Made by a program: the position numbers and the translations under genes. Under the pieces are notes generated by a model. That model saw only the letters and a program-made list of their open reading frames with translations, made no database searches and was not told the origin of the DNA. Positions 1 to 8,754 of a stretch of 34,035 nucleotides of DNA are shown here, in pieces; positions within the stretch are counted from its first letter, which is position 1; each line of letters opens with the position of its first letter. Source of the DNA: Lewinellaceae bacterium (GTDB taxonomy: Bacteria > Bacteroidota > Bacteroidia > Chitinophagales > Saprospiraceae); contig JACJXV010000042.1 in NCBI GenBank assembly GCA_020636445.1, forward strand, positions 1 to 34,035, given 5' to 3'.

Positions 1-1
1 A

Positions 2-1846
2 ATTGCCGTTGGGCGACTCCCCGTCAAGTCAGAAGCAGAGGCCCTGGCTGCCGTCGAAAAAATCAAGCGCTATGATCTGGCCCCGGAAACCTATACCGAC
101 TGGCGAAACCGCATTGCCTTCGTCGGTGATGATGAGGATGGCAACCTTCATGTAAACGATGCCAACCTCATTGCTGATGACATCCGCCAGCAGTATCCAG
201 CCTTGAATATTGATAAAATTTTCCTGGATGCTTATCCACAGGAATCTACCTCCGGCGGGAATCGCTTCCCCTCCGTTACGGAAGCCATTAACCAATCGGT
301 ATTCAAAGGAACTCTCGCCCTAACGTATTTAGGGCACGGCAGTCCACGCGGCTGGGCCCAGGAACGGGTACTGACCATTCCCGACATTGTCAACTGGCAA
401 AACCGCTACCGGATGCCTTTACTGGTAACGGCAACCTGCTCGTTTACGGCCTATGACGATCCGGAGTTTGTTTCGGCCGGCGAGGAAGCTTTTCTCAATC
501 CCAATGGTGGAGCGATCGGATTACTGACAACAGTCCGGGCCGTATTTGCCAACCAGAATGCGGAGCTCACAGACCGGACCCTCGTCACTCTGTTTTCCCG
601 TCCGGATGGTGCCATTCTCACCATTGGTGAAGCCATGCAGCGCGCTAAAAATAGTTTTACCGGTAGTTTTATCACGCTCAATTCCCGCAAATTTACGCTC
701 ATCGGTGACCCCTCCCAGCGATTGGCGATTCCGGATTTACAAGTTCGGACAACCGCGATCAACGGAAAGGCCGTTACTGAAACGTCCACCGATACCCTCC
801 GCGCCCTGCAACAAGTCCGCATTGAAGGAGAAGTTGTTGACTTTACCGGGAACCGCCTCGAAAATTTCAATGGCATTCTTTATCCCAGTATTTTTGATAA
901 GGTTTTCCTGGCCAAAACCCTGGCCCAGGACCGCGGTAGTTTCCCCCTGGATTTTCAGGTCCAAAAAAATATCATCTTTAATGGCCGGGCTAGTGTGCAA
1001 AATGGCCGCTTCGCCTTCACCTTTGTGATTCCCAAGGATATTAACTATGCCTTCGGTGCAGGGAAATTTAGTTTCTATGCTGCCGAAGACCTGGGTACAC
1101 GCGATGCTTCGGGGAGTTTTCAAAACATCAGCATTGGGGGGAACAGTACAAATCAGGTAGGAGATGACCAGGGCCCGCAGGTGGATGTGTTTCTCAATTC
1201 AACGGACTTTGTTTTTGGTAATATTACCGGTCCAGAGCCAGTACTTTACGTACAACTGACCGACGATAATGGCATCAACGTGGTTGGGAATAGTATCGGC
1301 CATGACCTGGAGGCTACCCTGGATGAAAACACCCAGCAGATCATTGTCCTGAATGATTTTTTCTCCGCCGCCCTCGATGATTATACCCGCGGTGAGGTTC
1401 GCTATCCGCTCAGTAAGTTAAGCGAAGGACGTCATTCTATTCGGGTCAAGGCCTGGGATGTGGCCAATAATCCCGCTGAAGGGTATACCGAGTTTGTGGT
1501 TGCCAGCTCTGCGGAGATTGCCCTCGAACACGTATTGAATTACCCCAATCCCTTTACTGACCGCACCTGTTTTCAATTCGACCACAATCTTCCCAACCAA
1601 ACACTGGATGTGCTGATTCAGATTTACACCATTTCCGGCCAGCTCGTCAAAACCATTGACCAGACAATTTTTTCGGACGGCTACCTACGGCGCGATGACT
1701 GTATTGCCTGGGATGGACGTGATGATTTTGGGGACCGATTAGCCCGGGGTGTTTATCTTTACCGGGTAAGTGTTCGCGCAAATATCCCCGGCAGTACCGA
1801 GTTGCGAGGAGAAAGCAAGTTTGAAAAATTGGTTTTACTAAAATAA
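2..1846 (+). CDS. porU: PorU, type IX secretion system sortase (C25 gingipain-like), 3' part
   Basis: PorU is the outer-membrane C25-family cysteine protease that removes C-terminal sorting signals from T9SS cargo and attaches the proteins to the cell surface. The frame is open from the first base, so the gene begins before the window; the ATG at 203 is internal. Visible C25 features are an opening IAVGRLPV segment, the catalytic-His motif TYLGHGSPRGW and the catalytic-Cys motif LVTATCSFTAYDDPE, followed by a conserved GGAIGLLTTVRAVF strand. The last ~90 residues (from LNYPNPFTDRTCFQF) look like a T9SS C-terminal beta-domain, as is usual for PorU, with GVYLYRV near the end. porV follows 390 bp downstream, the usual arrangement in Bacteroidota. 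Everything upstream of the catalytic domain lies outside the window. Confidence 0.93.
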   Translation: MAVGRLPVKSEAEALAAVEKIKRYDLAPETYTDWRNRIAFVGDDEDGNLHVNDANLIADDIRQQYPALNIDKIFLDAYPQESTSGGNRFPSVTEAINQSVFKGTLALTYLGHGSPRGWAQERVLTIPDIVNWQNRYRMPLLVTATCSFTAYDDPEFVSAGEEAFLNPNGGAIGLLTTVRAVFANQNAELTDRTLVTLFSRPDGAILTIGEAMQRAKNSFTGSFITLNSRKFTLIGDPSQRLAIPDLQVRTTAINGKAVTETSTDTLRALQQVRIEGEVVDFTGNRLENFNGILYPSIFDKVFLAKTLAQDRGSFPLDFQVQKNIIFNGRASVQNGRFAFTFVIPKDINYAFGAGKFSFYAAEDLGTRDASGSFQNISIGGNSTNQVGDDQGPQVDVFLNSTDFVFGNITGPEPVLYVQLTDDNGINVVGNSIGHDLEATLDENTQQIIVLNDFFSAALDDYTRGEVRYPLSKLSEGRHSIRVKAWDVANNPAEGYTEFVVASSAEIALEHVLNYPNPFTDRTCFQFDHNLPNQTLDVLIQIYTISGQLVKTIDQTIFSDGYLRRDDCIAWDGRDDFGDRLARGVYLYRVSVRANIPGSTELRGESKFEKLVLLK

Positions 1847-2200
1847 GAAAGCATTTTTTGCGTCTAAGAGAAAATTGGCAAACCTTTTGCAGGAGACCCT
1901 ATGAGAGTTTTGTCGATCGAACGCTTCCTTCTCCCCTCGGTGGGATCATTACATATTGGGCAGATACCATCCCCCCTGGCTGCCCCGTTTGATAACAGGT
2001 CATAAACACTACTACCCTACAGTGCCGATGTTCGGTTCATGCTTTCCCCGCAAGATCCGACAATAGGCAGGCTAGTTATTGATGGATGTTGCAACGGAAT
2101 ATCCTTGCTCAAAAAAAGGAAAAGAAAAGAAAATTGCAGCGAAGTAACCAGTTCTTGGCACTGGATTTCGAAAGCATAATCAGGACAAAAGCTAAAATGC

Positions 2201-2208
2201 TATATTTG
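2201..2208 (+). promoter_or_regulatory. Putative porV promoter -7 element
   Basis: TATATTTG matches the Bacteroidota -7 consensus TAnnTTTG and lies 29 bp before the porV ATG. No clear TTG/TTTG -33 element is seen at the usual distance, so the call rests on the -7 box and position. The rest of the 1847-2236 gap holds no convincing ORF. It suggests porV is, at least partly, transcribed independently of porU. Confidence 0.45.
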
Positions 2209-2236
2209 CGGAACTATTTTAAAAAGTGAGTATCTC

Positions 2237-3445
2237 ATGAAGAACGTATTACGAATTGCTATATGTACTATTGTCGCCCTGGCCTTGATGCCCCAGGCAG
2301 CATCGGCGCAGTGTTATCAGGGTGATGACGGGCGATATTACAATCTGGATGGTACCCCTTGCACCAATACGGTCGTTACAGCGGTTCCATTTTTGCGCAT
2401 TGTGGCTGATGCCCGGGCCGGTGCCATGGGCGATGCTGGCATTGCCACTTCTGCCGACCCCAATGCCATGCATTTCAATGCTTCGAAGCTGGCGTTTGCT
2501 GACGAAAAATTCGGGGTTTCGGCAACTTACACGCCCTGGTTGCGGTCGTTGGGCCTTAACGATGTATACCTGGCCTATCTGACCAGTTATTACAAGTTGA
2601 GTGATCTGGAAACAGTAGGTTTTGGCCTTCGCTATTTTTCGTTGGGAAGTATCCAGTTTACCGATCCCAACGGGATGCCCCTCAACACAGGTCGCCCCAA
2701 TGAATTTGAAGTAGCTGCAGCCTATGCCCGCCAACTTAGCGATCGGTTTTCAGCAGCTTTAACAGCCAAATTCATTTACTCGAACCTGGCAGCTGGTAAC
2801 CTGGTCAATGGCGAAGTTATTCAACCGGGTATCGCGGGTGCCGCGGACATCTCGATGACCTACAAGGCGCCCATTGATATGAACAATGCCGAATCAGACC
2901 TCACCATTGGCCTGGCATTGACGAATATCGGTTCCAAAATCACCTATACGAATTCTTTGTTCCGGGATTTCCTTCCTGCCAATTTCGGTCTGGGTGCTGC
3001 CTGGAATGTTAACTTTGACGAATACAACTCGCTGACATTCACTACGGATATCAACAAATTACTGGTACCTACGCCTTGTCAGGGTCTTGATTGTGATCAG
3101 GATAACGATGGTCGCCCGGATTATAAAGATGTTTCGCCGATTAGCGCCATTTTCTCCTCCTGGGGTGATGCACCGGAAGGATTCAGCGAAGAACTGAAAG
3201 AATTCACCTATTCCATTGGCGCTGAGTATTGGTATGACAAGCAATTTGCGGTTCGGGCCGGTTACTTTACGGAGCACCGCCAAAAGGGGAACCGGAAGTT
3301 CTTTACCGTAGGACTGGGACTGAAGTACAACATTTTCGGACTTAACTTTTCCTATTTGGTACCAACCACTAACCAACGTAACCCATTGGATAATACACTG
3401 CGCTTTTCACTGTTGTTCGACTTTGCGCAACTTAGCGGACAGTAA
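2237..3445 (+). CDS. porV: PorV (LptO), type IX secretion outer-membrane shuttle protein
   Basis: PorV is a FadL-like outer-membrane beta-barrel that collects T9SS substrates from the translocon and carries them to the PorU sortase complex. The 402-residue product has a signal peptide (MKNVLRIAICTIVALALMPQ, cleavage near ASAQ), then a VPFLRIVADARAGAMGDAGI segment and a SADPNAMHFNASKLAF segment, both hallmarks of PorV/PorQ proteins. Alternating beta strands run to a C-terminal NTLRFSLLFDFAQL strand with aromatic residues typical of barrels. A short Asp-rich insert near residue 280 (CDQDNDGRPDYKD) resembles a calcium-binding thrombospondin-3-type loop. Length fits the family (about 380-400). 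It follows porU on the same strand, supporting both calls. Confidence 0.93.
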   Translation: MKNVLRIAICTIVALALMPQAASAQCYQGDDGRYYNLDGTPCTNTVVTAVPFLRIVADARAGAMGDAGIATSADPNAMHFNASKLAFADEKFGVSATYTPWLRSLGLNDVYLAYLTSYYKLSDLETVGFGLRYFSLGSIQFTDPNGMPLNTGRPNEFEVAAAYARQLSDRFSAALTAKFIYSNLAAGNLVNGEVIQPGIAGAADISMTYKAPIDMNNAESDLTIGLALTNIGSKITYTNSLFRDFLPANFGLGAAWNVNFDEYNSLTFTTDINKLLVPTPCQGLDCDQDNDGRPDYKDVSPISAIFSSWGDAPEGFSEELKEFTYSIGAEYWYDKQFAVRAGYFTEHRQKGNRKFFTVGLGLKYNIFGLNFSYLVPTTNQRNPLDNTLRFSLLFDFAQLSGQ

Positions 3446-3525
3446 ACAGGTACCGGATTTGTTGTTGCCGGGTTGACAAGGTCCTTCAAACAACGCAATC
3501 CGATAACCCAAAAAGTATAAAAGGC

Positions 3526-3557
3526 AACGGGAGCCAGCAGTTACGCTGGCTCCCGTT
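3526..3557. terminator. Shared hairpin terminator between porV and rnpB
   Basis: A 13-bp perfect inverted repeat, AACGGGAGCCAGC / GCTGGCTCCCGTT, has a 6-base loop (3539-3544). On the plus strand it is followed by an ATTTTTG run (from 3558). On the minus strand it is followed by TTGCC and a TTTTAT stretch. It sits between the converging porV (plus) and RNase P RNA (minus) genes and probably ends transcription in both directions. Confidence 0.75.
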
Positions 3558-3563
3558 ATTTTT

Positions 3564-3999
3564 GCTGTAAACCTATAAGCCGGATTCTGTACACTGCAGC
3601 GCTTGCGCGATCCAGTGCCTCTATCATTTATCTAGCCCCGTCCTCACGAACGGGATCTATCTGCCTACCCCCCACGACGGAAACCATAGGCTTCCACAAG
3701 GCGAGCAACCCTGCCCCATTCACTTGCGTGAACGGGATCGAGGTGTACGTGGCATTTCAACCCACAAGGTTTGTCCCCCCGGGTATCACTACCCGACGGC
3801 GTGCGCTCTTACCGCACGATTTCACCCTTACCTGCCCGGGAGACCCGGACATCGGCGGTTTGTTTTCTGTGACACTCGCTGTCCACCCGGCCTTCCGGCC
3901 GGGCAGCCCACCCGTTAGGTGGTGTGGCGCTCTGCGTTGTCCGGACTTTCCTCATCGCCAGCCTTTGCTGGCTGGCGCCGCGATAGAGCAGTTTACAGC
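3564..3999 (-). ncRNA. rnpB: RNase P RNA, catalytic subunit of RNase P
   Basis: This RNA is the catalytic part of RNase P, which removes 5' leaders from pre-tRNAs. Read on the minus strand, it contains the conserved 5' block GAGGAAAGTCCGGAC (about 3941-3955), the central GGTAAGGGTGAAA and GGTAAGAGCGCACC-like segments, and the conserved 3' block AGAATCCGGCTTATAGG (about 3573-3589). Ends were placed by helix P1: GCTGTAAAC at the 5' end pairs with GTTTACAGC at the 3' end. The ~436-nt length is in the range of bacterial type A molecules. Short apparent ORFs on both strands here are artefacts of the structured, GC-rich RNA. Confidence 0.95.
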
Positions 4000-4003
4000 C
4001 TGG

Positions 4004-4011
4004 CAAAGATA
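4004..4011 (-). promoter_or_regulatory. rnpB promoter -7 element
   Basis: On the minus strand TATCTTTG matches TAnnTTTG exactly. It ends 4 bp before the RNA 5' end predicted from helix P1, which is the expected distance to the start point in Bacteroidota. No clear -33 element was found. The box sits directly beyond the stop codon of the upstream VOC gene. Confidence 0.6.
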
Positions 4012-4018
4012 GCCCTTT

Positions 4019-4456
4019 TTATGGGTTAGGGCAGTTAAACATCCATTGGACACCAAATTTATCGGTACAACTTCCGAAATAGGCACCCCAAAACATATCC
4101 TGTAACTCCATGGTAATTTTGCCCCCGTGCGCCAGTGCCGTAAACAGTCGATGGGTTTCTTCCCGCGTATCCGGTTCCAGGTTTATATGCACATTGTTGC
4201 CCTCGTGAACAGTAAACCCCATCGATTCGGGGGCATCCGACCCCATAAGTATATGACCACCGGTTATGGGCAGTTCAATATGCATGACCAAATCCTGATC
4301 AGCCGGGTCCATCGGCGGAACGCCTTCCATTACGGGAATGTCCTTAAAGCGAGCAATTCCCCCTCCGGTAAAATCACCGCCAAATATTCCCTGGTAAAAG
4401 TGAAAAGCCTCCTCCGTATGCCGGGGAAAATTGAGATACGTGCTAGTACGTGCCAT
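4019..4456 (-). CDS. VOC-superfamily (PhnB/YjdN-like glyoxalase-fold) protein
   Basis: A 145-residue protein of the vicinal oxygen chelate fold. The pattern YLNFPRHTEEAFHFYQGIFGGDF at the N-terminus, DLVMHIELPITGGHILMGSD in the middle, and GGKITMELQDMFWGAYFGSCTDKFGVQWMFNC at the end is the usual signature of the PhnB/YjdN (3-demethylubiquinone-9 methyltransferase-like) group. Members are small cytoplasmic dimers of mostly unknown substrate, so no reaction is assigned. It lies immediately upstream of rnpB on the same strand, with a separate promoter for the RNA at its 3' end. Its ATG is preceded by a good Bacteroidota promoter and it looks intact. Confidence 0.85.
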   Translation of the reverse strand: MARTSTYLNFPRHTEEAFHFYQGIFGGDFTGGGIARFKDIPVMEGVPPMDPADQDLVMHIELPITGGHILMGSDAPESMGFTVHEGNNVHINLEPDTREETHRLFTALAHGGKITMELQDMFWGAYFGSCTDKFGVQWMFNCPNP

Positions 4457-4472
4457 TATGTTTGTTTTGTTT

Positions 4473-4503
4473 CAAATATAAAACAAATTGTTTTCTTTGT
4501 CAA
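4473..4503 (-). promoter_or_regulatory. Promoter of the VOC gene
   Basis: Read on the minus strand, TTGAC (4503-4499) and TATATTTG (4480-4473) are separated by 18 bp, close to the TTG-N19-TAnnTTTG arrangement of Bacteroidota sigma-A promoters. The -7 box lies about 16 bp upstream of the ATG, so the leader is short. Confidence 0.6.
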
Positions 4504-4650
4504 TAGTGATTTTATCCTTTTTTAAAAGATGTTCCAAGGTAAAATGGGTTAGCTGTTGGCTGGCGTATTGAATTGGCGCAATTTTTGCTAAATTCCCATC
4601 AGTGATTCAGTAAACAGGATCGCTGAGTAACCCAAGGGCATTCCTTGCGT

Positions 4651-7611
4651 ATGAATCAAACAGTGAAAGCGCAGCTAAATATCTTTAAACGCGGATTAGC
4701 CTGGGGTGTCCCCTTGGTTTTCCTGCTCGGCATTGGTGCCTGGCTGGGGCAAGCCACCTTATGGGAGTCTTTCTTCCCCGGCGGGGTTAGTCCTGCCGGA
4801 TTGTTTCTTACTAGTCTGTCAATACTCATCGCTACGCTGTTGTATCGGCCTCGCCCGCCTTTTCCATTTCTGCCGAATCCAGGGTGGTGGCAGGGCTTTA
4901 TTCGCTATGCCGCTGTAATGGTATTATTGGTTGGGCTATCCAGATTACTACAATGGCTTATGTTGGGTGCCCGTGAGCCCTTAGCCCTTGACAACCTGTT
5001 CCGCATGGGATCCAGCGGTCTTGCGGTGCTTTGCAGTTTAATTTTTCTGTTGATCGCTTTTTTTCGCATTTCGTTCCCGTTGGTATATCAGGCGGTAATC
5101 GCTTTTCCCCGTAGTATTAACCGGCTGCAATTTGTGCTGCTGTCGGCAGGATTGGGCCTGCCCTTGAGCCTGCTGATTGGCTTAGACCTGTCCTTGCTGG
5201 GTATTTTCTTTCTCATTCTGGTTGCCCTTTTGCTACTCGATCTGTTTACCGAGGGATATTCTACCAGTCTTACCTGGAGCCTTATTTGGTTGATCATGCT
5301 TTCTGCGTTCATGACCATCCTGCTTTATCGCTTTAGCATTGAACGGGATTTCCGGGCGATGGAACAAATAGCCCCCCGGCTGGCTGCAGCGCAGGACACC
5401 GTGGCAATGCAGGCCATTGCTGAATTGCCAATCCAATTGGATCGCAGTGATTCTTTACAACAATTGTTACAAAACACCGCGAATGAACCCATTAGCGCGG
5501 TAAGTATCCAGCAGCAACTTGATATAGTGCTTAGTTACTTCCCTTATTTACGCAAGTATTATCGCTGTATCCCCATCGTATTCAATAGCAGTGGTCGCGC
5601 AGGACTTCGTCAGCAACCCCAGTTGTCGGCAGATTGGCTTGCCGAGGCCGTCCCTGATGCCCGGGTTCCGGTGCTTCGATCCTTACCGGGAGGACAACTT
5701 GCCTATTTGCTGCGGGTTAATTCTCCAGGCTATGGAATACTGTACTTACTATTCACCCCCCAGGAAGAACGCGGTGAACGCCTGGCCAATTACCTGACGG
5801 ATCAGCCTTATCGTGGAATTCCTGAATTATCGCGTTACGATTTTGCCATTGCTTCAACAAGTGGGCTTCACTATTACCAGGGGAGGCCGCATTTTAGCTT
5901 GTTACAAACCCTGGCAGCTCCCCAGCCGGGCACCAGCACCCGCAGTTTGCGGAGTAGCCGGGCCGCGATTCGCTACCTGGATCCCAACCAAAGCCAGGTA
6001 TTGCTGGAGCGGCCCCTGGGCGGTTATGCCAAACCCGTAGCCTTCTTTGCCTTTACCTTTGCCCTGCTTTTCCTGGGGTATAGTTTATTTAGCTGGATTC
6101 CTTTTTTATGGGGGTTCCAACCCTCACCTGCATTTCCCTCGCTGATCACGCTCCGGGGCAACAGTCTCCGCCAACGAGTCCAGGGGTCCGTTTTCCTTTT
6201 GATCTTAGGATCTTTTCTGGTACTAGCCGTAGTTACTACCTGGTATTTCCAACGCTCCTCGCTGGGAGCCTACGAATCCCAATTGGTTCAGCAGGTGAGC
6301 ACCCTGCGGTCGGATCTGGAACAGCGCTTGCTGTTAATGCCCCCAGTATATGCGGAGGATGAACTGCTTGAGCAGGTATACACCCTGGCCGATATTCATC
6401 AGCTCGATGTTGAGCTATACGACCTGAATGGACGCATACAGGCTTCTTCGGCCGGTTTTTTGCAGGCCCGGTCCCTGGCGGAAAACCGACTACCACCTGC
6501 GCAAGTCAATTCCCTTACCAAGGGCCTACTCGCTTATGTCATAGGAGAGCAGGAAATTGAAAAACAAACGTTTCGGAAAATCATTTTCCCCGTCCGCCAG
6601 GTAGACGCGCGTCCGGTTTACTATCTGGCGGGCTACTACCCTGCCCCTGCCCAAACGGTACCCAATGCGCTATATGACTTTATGGGAGCACTCCTGAGTG
6701 GGTACGTATTCTTTTTACTCATTGCCGGGGCAGTGGCCATCTGGGTAGCGAATTCCATCACCGAACCCCTGGAACAGCTGCGGGAACACCTGCAAGAATT
6801 GCGTATCGACCAGCTGGAACCCCTGGACTGGGAACGGCAGGATGAAATTGGCCGCTTGGTGCAAGCCTACAATACCGCGCTTGGCGCCCTGGCGGACAGT
6901 ACGGAACGGTTGCGACAGAGCGAACGGGAATCTGCCTGGCGGGAGATGGCCAAACAGGTTGCTCATGAAATAAAGAATCCCCTTACCCCGATGAAGTTAA
7001 GCCTGCAGTATTTACAACGAGCTGCCGGCCAGCAACCCGACCGGGTGGAGCAACTGCTACCTGGCACCCTGAATACCTTACTGGAGCAAATTGACAGCCT
7101 GGATCGCATTGCCACTGAATTTTCCCATTTTGCGCGGATGCCAAAAGCGGAAAACGAGCATTTTGACCTGCGCAGCATCGTCAGGGCCGCCTACGATCTT
7201 TTTGGAGAACAGGCTTCGGAAGAGCTCCACTATGAACTGGAGCTTCCGGAAATACCCGCGCCCGTTTTTGCGGACCGTAAACAGTTACTGCGGGTATTAA
7301 ATAATTTACTGCAAAATGCTCACCAGGCTATTCCCAGCGGAAGGCGAGGTTCGATAAGCATGCGCCTAGTCAGTAATCAGCCCCATACCTGGACTATCGA
7401 AGTAGTGGATAATGGTAGTGGGATTCCCGAAAGTATCCGCGATCGGGTTTTCACGCCAAATTTCACCACCAAATCTTCGGGCATGGGCTTGGGCCTGGCG
7501 ATGTGCAAAGCCATTGTGGAACAAGCTGGCGGAGAGATTACCTTTACCACTACTCCGGATGTCGGTACCCTGTTTTCGGTGACCTTACCAGCGGTTCCTG
7601 CTGCCGTATAG
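4651..7611 (+). CDS. Large membrane sensor histidine kinase (NtrY-like architecture)
   Basis: Two-component sensor kinase of about 986 residues. The N-terminal ~230 residues contain several hydrophobic helices (for example VPLVFLLGIGAWLG and LSLLIGLDLSLLGIFFLILV). A periplasmic region, another membrane segment near 470 and one near 530 follow, then a second sensor region. A last helix (GYVFFLLIAGAVAIWVANSI) leads into a HAMP domain (ITEPLEQLREHLQEL). The phospho-acceptor box is EMAKQVAHEIKNPLTPMK (His about residue 772). The ATPase domain shows the N box (LQNAHQAIPSGRRG), G1 box (VVDNGSGIP) and FTPNFTTKSSGMGLGLAMCK. The kinase core is complete. I chose ATG 4651 over the in-frame TTG at 4645; an AAGGG lies upstream. 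No response regulator gene is adjacent, so partner and signal are unknown. Confidence 0.9.
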   Translation: MNQTVKAQLNIFKRGLAWGVPLVFLLGIGAWLGQATLWESFFPGGVSPAGLFLTSLSILIATLLYRPRPPFPFLPNPGWWQGFIRYAAVMVLLVGLSRLLQWLMLGAREPLALDNLFRMGSSGLAVLCSLIFLLIAFFRISFPLVYQAVIAFPRSINRLQFVLLSAGLGLPLSLLIGLDLSLLGIFFLILVALLLLDLFTEGYSTSLTWSLIWLIMLSAFMTILLYRFSIERDFRAMEQIAPRLAAAQDTVAMQAIAELPIQLDRSDSLQQLLQNTANEPISAVSIQQQLDIVLSYFPYLRKYYRCIPIVFNSSGRAGLRQQPQLSADWLAEAVPDARVPVLRSLPGGQLAYLLRVNSPGYGILYLLFTPQEERGERLANYLTDQPYRGIPELSRYDFAIASTSGLHYYQGRPHFSLLQTLAAPQPGTSTRSLRSSRAAIRYLDPNQSQVLLERPLGGYAKPVAFFAFTFALLFLGYSLFSWIPFLWGFQPSPAFPSLITLRGNSLRQRVQGSVFLLILGSFLVLAVVTTWYFQRSSLGAYESQLVQQVSTLRSDLEQRLLLMPPVYAEDELLEQVYTLADIHQLDVELYDLNGRIQASSAGFLQARSLAENRLPPAQVNSLTKGLLAYVIGEQEIEKQTFRKIIFPVRQVDARPVYYLAGYYPAPAQTVPNALYDFMGALLSGYVFFLLIAGAVAIWVANSITEPLEQLREHLQELRIDQLEPLDWERQDEIGRLVQAYNTALGALADSTERLRQSERESAWREMAKQVAHEIKNPLTPMKLSLQYLQRAAGQQPDRVEQLLPGTLNTLLEQIDSLDRIATEFSHFARMPKAENEHFDLRSIVRAAYDLFGEQASEELHYELELPEIPAPVFADRKQLLRVLNNLLQNAHQAIPSGRRGSISMRLVSNQPHTWTIEVVDNGSGIPESIRDRVFTPNFTTKSSGMGLGLAMCKAIVEQAGGEITFTTTPDVGTLFSVTLPAVPAAV

Positions 7612-7644
7612 TAAAGTTAATACAGTGTAAGTATGTGGACAAAA

Positions 7645-8277
7645 TTAATTGGAGTTATAATTTGAGAAGTTTATGGTCAGTTCTGAACCAACAGCGGCCA
7701 GAGCCGACCAAACTGCGAAAAAGAGATTTTGGGTAGCAACATAGTCTGTCGGTTTTAACCACCTGGCTTTAAGTTCTTTCCAAAGTCTTTCGATAATATT
7801 GAGATGAGGCGAATAAGGGGGTAGATAAAAAATGAATAGCCCTCTGTTTTGCCAAATTTGTAAACGTTCTTTGATTTTATGGGCAGTATGTATTCGAGCA
7901 TTATCGAGCACTACTACGGTTGGCTTTTGGATTTTCAAGGAGAATTCGTCCAGTTTTTGCCAAACGAATTCGCTGTTGATAGTGCCTTGGCAAGTATCGA
8001 AAAACAGCCGATTATCGCGTGAGAGCAATCCCCAAATATTGAGTGATTTGCCTTTTTGTGCCGCGATTTCTACCGTTTCATCTTTAAACACCCAGCCGTA
8101 AGGCACGTAACCCGATTCTGCAACTTGGCTCTCGTCGCCGTAGAAAAGATCAATTTGACCTGCTTCACTTTGTTTTTCTAGCAACCCTAGCATTTCTCGG
8201 CGTACTTCGTACATCTCTTTATCCGGCTTTCCTTTGGGCTTCAGTCGGATGCGTTTGAATCGGCACTCAAGTTTTTT
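7645..8277 (-). CDS. IS630 transposase, C-terminal catalytic (DDE) frame, orfB
   Basis: Catalytic half of the transposase, read in the -1 frame relative to orfA. Coordinates start at the slip site; the first ATG of this frame is at 8214. The DDE-type triad is visible as DLFYGDESQV (first Asp), VVVLDNARIHTA (second Asp) and PYSPHLNIIERLWKELK (Glu). This order and spacing are those of IS630-family DDE transposases. The frame has no good ribosome binding site of its own, so it is probably only made as a fusion with orfA. The element appears intact and potentially active. Confidence 0.85.
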   Translation of the reverse strand, partial: KKLECRFKRIRLKPKGKPDKEMYEVRREMLGLLEKQSEAGQIDLFYGDESQVAESGYVPYGWVFKDETVEIAAQKGKSLNIWGLLSRDNRLFFDTCQGTINSEFVWQKLDEFSLKIQKPTVVVLDNARIHTAHKIKERLQIWQNRGLFIFYLPPYSPHLNIIERLWKELKARWLKPTDYVATQNLFFAVWSALAAVGSELTINFSNYNSN

Positions 8278-8705
8278 AAAAACCGTTTGAGCGTCTTGAG
8301 GCTGAATTTTCGATCTAAATCCGTCTCTAAAAGCTCTTTGGCTTTGGAAAGCCTTTGGCGATCTTCCCCCACCCGTCGGCGTACCGCAGCCTCGTCCAGA
8401 ACTTTGTCCAGTTTTTGCTTCCGTCCTTGACCAACTTGGTTATGCAAAACTTGGATCCCTTGGCTTTCATAGCCTGTTTTGTAACGCCGAACCCAAGTGT
8501 TGATCTGGGTTTGGCTCTGTACACCTACAACTTCTGCTATGTCTTTGCTGAAACGGCCTTCCGATTTTAGCAAAACCATCCGGCATCTTTGACGAAAAGC
8601 GTGGCTTTTCCCTGTACGATAACCCGTTTCTAGTTCCTCTCGCTGTTTAGTGCTCAATTTGACCTCTAATTTTCTGCCCATGATTTTTTGAACAAAAATA
8701 ATCAC
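8241..8705 (-). CDS. IS630 transposase, N-terminal (DNA-binding) frame, orfA
   Basis: A 154-residue frame beginning inside the right end of the element. It contains helix-turn-helix-like segments (KQREELETGYRTGKSHAFRQRC and DIAEVVGVQSQTQINTWVRRYK), which in IS630 transposases bind the inverted repeats. It ends in the new-frame tail SADSNASD soon after a slippery site. On the minus strand the sequence GGTTTTTAAAAAACTTG includes A_AAA_AAC in the zero frame (8277-8271), a classic -1 frameshift heptamer, so most product would be this short form and a minority the fused transposase. Confidence 0.85.
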   Translation of the reverse strand: MIIFVQKIMGRKLEVKLSTKQREELETGYRTGKSHAFRQRCRMVLLKSEGRFSKDIAEVVGVQSQTQINTWVRRYKTGYESQGIQVLHNQVGQGRKQKLDKVLDEAAVRRRVGEDRQRLSKAKELLETDLDRKFSLKTLKRFLKNLSADSNASD

Positions 8706-8754
8706 TAATTATTTTGTCCACATACTTAATTTAAATAATTACCAATTTTTTACT

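Larger units (their letters stand above)
7630..8726 (-). mobile_element. Complete IS630-family insertion sequence (1097 bp)
   Basis: Imperfect terminal inverted repeats are visible. The left end starts AGTATGTGGACAAAAT and the right end, reverse-complemented, gives the same 16 bases, after which one copy has an extra T. Both ends are flanked by the dinucleotide TA (7628-7629 and 8727-8728), the target duplication of IS630/Tc1-mariner elements. The two overlapping reading frames inside encode an IS630 transposase through a -1 frameshift. It landed between the histidine kinase gene (stop 7611) and the period-7 repeat field before the carotenoid genes, without breaking a recognisable gene. Confidence 0.9.

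Noticed and set aside
2249..2734. A 161-codon minus-strand ORF opposite porV
   Set aside because: It is a shadow of porV, which has signal peptide and family motifs in the plus frame.
3724..4012. Apparent small ORFs on both strands
   Set aside because: They lie within the RNase P RNA gene, whose conserved blocks and P1 pairing are clear.
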